Shown here: positions 62,462 through 64,000 of the stretch, in pieces
Numbering within the stretch: the stretch's first letter is position 1
How the letters are laid out: each line of letters opens with the position of its first letter
Origin: Bacteroides sp.
GTDB taxonomy: Bacteria; Bacteroidota; Bacteroidia; Bacteroidales; Bacteroidaceae
Length of the DNA: 64,000 nucleotides
NCBI GenBank assembly: GCA_015060765.1
Contig: SUXW01000004.1
Location: 62,001-126,000 of the forward strand
Reading direction: 5' to 3'
Program-made: the position numbers and the translations under genes
Notes under the pieces: generated by a model
Database searches by the model: none
What the model was told of the DNA's origin: nothing
Seen by the model: the letters and a program-made list of their open reading frames with translations, nothing else

Positions 62462-63739
62462 TTATCCATTACTTTTCTCCACAAACTTCTGATAAAACTT
62501 CTGCATTACCACTATAAACTCATTTGGCAATCGTTTCAGCACTTCCTTTCTGATATGCTCCGATACACCACCATAATAAGCTTCTGCGATTCCACCTGTA
62601 ATGGCTCCCATAGTATCAGCATCACCGCCTAATGAAACAGCCAGGCGAATGGCACTTTCAAAGTCTGTACTCTCCAAGAAAGCTATGATAGATTCTGGAA
62701 CAGAGCCTTGACAAGTTACATCAAAGTCATAAGTTGGTCGTATCTCATCACAAGTCCTACTAAGATTATAGCCAAATCTTTTTTCTATATAATCCTTGAT
62801 TTCTTGCTTGCTTTTACCTGTGCGAGCCATAAAGATACAGGCTGATGTAGCTTGTGCCCCTTTGATTCCCTCTGGATGATTGTGTGTAATTTCTGCACTT
62901 TGCTTGGCTGCTTCCAATGTTTCTTCCAATGTATCGAAAGCCCAACCAACAGGACTAACACGCATAGCTGAACCATTCCCAAAACTATTGTACGGCTTTG
63001 GTTCATCTTCTCTTAACCAACTTCTGAACATACCTCCATAACCTGCATGTGGATATCGGTTTCCATAATCCTGCATAACCCCTAACAGACTATCACCTGT
63101 CAATAACCAATCAGCATTGGCTACAGTCATTACCGTATCATCGGTAAATTTTGAAGATAGCGTAAACAAATAGAAGTCCGTATTTTTAGTTGTATGCCAT
63201 TCGTAAACAGAGCCAATTATGTCACCTGCTATAGCACCGCATAAAAACTTTACATTCAACTTACCAAGAATAGTCAAAGTCTTTTCATCTGCCAATCCAC
63301 TATAATAACGTTCCAAGACTTTACGGAATAAATCATCATTTGACACTTCATTAAACAAGGTCATGCAAGAACGGACTTTCATAGCATCCAAATATCCGAA
63401 CACATCTTGTGCGTTCTTTCCTACAGAATCTAAGAAGACAGAAGTAATCTCCCGTAATCTTGCACCAAGAACAGGATGTTTCAAATAGGCTCTTGCTTCT
63501 TCCAAATCATCTATTCCATAATAATATGAGTTACCACTCATCCCCAATCCCTTCAATTGTGGGAAGATATACCATATCCAATGTGATAACTTCTTTCCAC
63601 TTTTCACTTCTTCCAATGCTCTTTCGTACATTCGTTCCTGTGCATCGACAAACCTTTCCAAAGAATGATCTTTTCGTTCATGGGATTGCATCATTTTTGA
63701 ATTATTTTTTCTATAGAGTTTCTTTATCCACTTTATCAT
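62462..63739 (-). CDS. DUF1810-ADP-ribosylglycohydrolase fusion
   Basis: 425 residues in two domains. DUF1810 spans about 26-155 (FVDAQERMYERALEEVKSGK, SHWIWYIFPQLKGLG, YYYGIDDLEEARAYL, MKVRSCMTLF). The ARH domain spans about 165-420 with all metal/ADP-ribose motifs: GDIIGSVYE (172-180), FTDDTVMT (198-205), GNGSAMR (254-260), HNHPEG (286-291) and GGDADT (371-376). ARH enzymes remove ADP-ribose from proteins, nucleic acids or small molecules. Both parts look active. It is flanked by 20-bp direct repeats. Alternative starts are the Met codons at residues 16-17. Confidence 0.92.
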   Translation of the reverse strand: MIKWIKKLYRKNNSKMMQSHERKDHSLERFVDAQERMYERALEEVKSGKKLSHWIWYIFPQLKGLGMSGNSYYYGIDDLEEARAYLKHPVLGARLREITSVFLDSVGKNAQDVFGYLDAMKVRSCMTLFNEVSNDDLFRKVLERYYSGLADEKTLTILGKLNVKFLCGAIAGDIIGSVYEWHTTKNTDFYLFTLSSKFTDDTVMTVANADWLLTGDSLLGVMQDYGNRYPHAGYGGMFRSWLREDEPKPYNSFGNGSAMRVSPVGWAFDTLEETLEAAKQSAEITHNHPEGIKGAQATSACIFMARTGKSKQEIKDYIEKRFGYNLSRTCDEIRPTYDFDVTCQGSVPESIIAFLESTDFESAIRLAVSLGGDADTMGAITGGIAEAYYGGVSEHIRKEVLKRLPNEFIVVMQKFYQKFVEKSNG

Positions 63740-63748
63740 AGCATTCCG

Positions 63749-63768
63749 ATTTTGCCTATAAAGTTAGT
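63749..63768 (-). repeat. 20-bp direct repeat, copy 2
   Basis: ATTTTGCCTATAAAGTTAGT on the plus strand, 18 of 20 identical to the copy at 62432-62451. It overlaps the 3' end of the upstream membrane-protein ORF and contains the likely -7 element of the DUF1810-ARH gene. Confidence 0.6.
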
Positions 63769-64000
63769 GATTCTTTCTTATTTTTATTTATATTCTTGCT
63801 TATTAATGAATCTTTTGTATTCTTCCATACAGCAAAAGAAAATGATAAAAATACGATAAATCCACCATACATATATAAACTATCAATATATTTAAGTTGA
63901 TGATACCAATAATCAGTTAAGATTTCATTGCCATATTCAACAGCTATATGATAGCATAAAAGCATTACATACCATATACCTAATAAAAAGAAAACAATCA
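63756..64000 (-). CDS. Partial small membrane protein (5' end outside the window)
   Basis: The reading frame is open to the window edge: the visible 81 codons include upstream residues IVFFLLGIWYVMLLCYH before the in-frame Met at 63965. Two hydrophobic segments (around VFFLLGIWYVMLLCY and YGGFIVFLSFSFAVW) are separated by a polar loop, and the end is basic (SKNINKNKKESLTL). The family is not recognised. It may be a gene just upstream of the DUF1810-ARH fusion on the same strand. Confidence 0.55.
   Translation of the reverse strand, partial: IVFFLLGIWYVMLLCYHIAVEYGNEILTDYWYHQLKYIDSLYMYGGFIVFLSFSFAVWKNTKDSLISKNINKNKKESLTL

Noticed and set aside
1-64000. Search for insertion sequences, integrases, prophage or conjugation genes
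   Set aside because: No transposase, recombinase or phage-type protein is encoded; only the small direct repeats around the DUF1810-ARH gene hint at an insertion.

Overview
The window looks like chromosomal DNA of a Bacteroidales gut commensal (Bacteroides/Phocaeicola type). The evidence is an AT-rich sequence; a six-subunit Nqr sodium pump; a TonB-dependent receptor with a carboxypeptidase-like N-terminal domain; many surface lipoproteins; a short RpoD-type sigma factor; weak Shine-Dalgarno signals; and, in front of many genes, the Bacteroidetes promoter pattern TTTG (or TTG), 19-21 bp, TAnnTTTG. I could recognise no prophage, insertion sequence, integrase or CRISPR array. Most of the window is core genome.

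Layout. 1-5.6 kb: engB (cut by the window edge), an ABC-F ATPase, and the pyruvate formate-lyase pair pflB-pflA. 5.7-10.4 kb (minus): purT, which uses formate; a padR-pspC-pspC operon; and a DUF4301 gene. 10.5-18.1 kb (plus): an RSH (p)ppGpp synthetase with an eroded hydrolase site, a DgkA-type kinase, a DUF1573 protein, a phosphoesterase/outer-membrane protein pair, an OPT transporter and an esterase. 18.2-23.3 kb: a thioredoxin-fold protein without the CXXC motif behind a structured leader with a 13-codon ORF, then serB, a DEAD-box helicase, a TerB-DnaJ protein and a patatin; the last two diverge from a perfect palindrome. 23.5-29.4 kb (minus): nqrABCDEF. 29.5-36.0 kb (minus): a TonB receptor, a choice-of-anchor-J lipoprotein and a secreted nuclease. 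36.2-41.9 kb (minus): Nramp transporter, HAD phosphatase, panB, MFS transporter and ettA. 42.0-47.0 kb: small lipoprotein, C11 protease, rpoD and a Do-type protease. 47.2-49.6 kb: RNase P RNA, a YihY membrane protein and riboflavin synthase. 49.6-51.5 kb: two candidate small RNAs and a twin-cassette ABC ATPase. 51.6-61.2 kb: patatin-barrel protein, pullulanase-ruvC-DUF4286 operon, tRNA-Ala(GGC), a GH35 beta-galactosidase and an acyl-CoA ligase. 61.2-64.0 kb (minus): an FtsZ outside any division cluster, a DUF1810-ADP-ribosylglycohydrolase fusion flanked by near-identical 20-bp direct repeats, and the end of a membrane protein.

How the genes fit together. Anaerobic central metabolism is prominent: PflB/PflA make formate and acetyl-CoA, PurT beside them can spend formate on purines, and Nqr turns NADH oxidation into a sodium gradient. 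Glycan use is represented by the GH35 and pullulanase enzymes. The TonB/lipoprotein/nuclease locus could take up products of extracellular nucleic acid breakdown, although that is inference.

The least expected signals are mostly non-coding: two promoter-plus-terminator units without ORFs (49.67-50.03 kb), the leader with a mini-ORF (18.69-18.83 kb), the symmetric divergent promoter (22.24-22.28 kb), three ATACGTAT sites exactly 22 bp apart (23.37-23.43 kb), and nested palindromes upstream of rpoD (45.16-45.34 kb). I found no complete new multi-gene system; the closest candidates are the DUF1810-ARH fusion and the nuclease/TonB locus.
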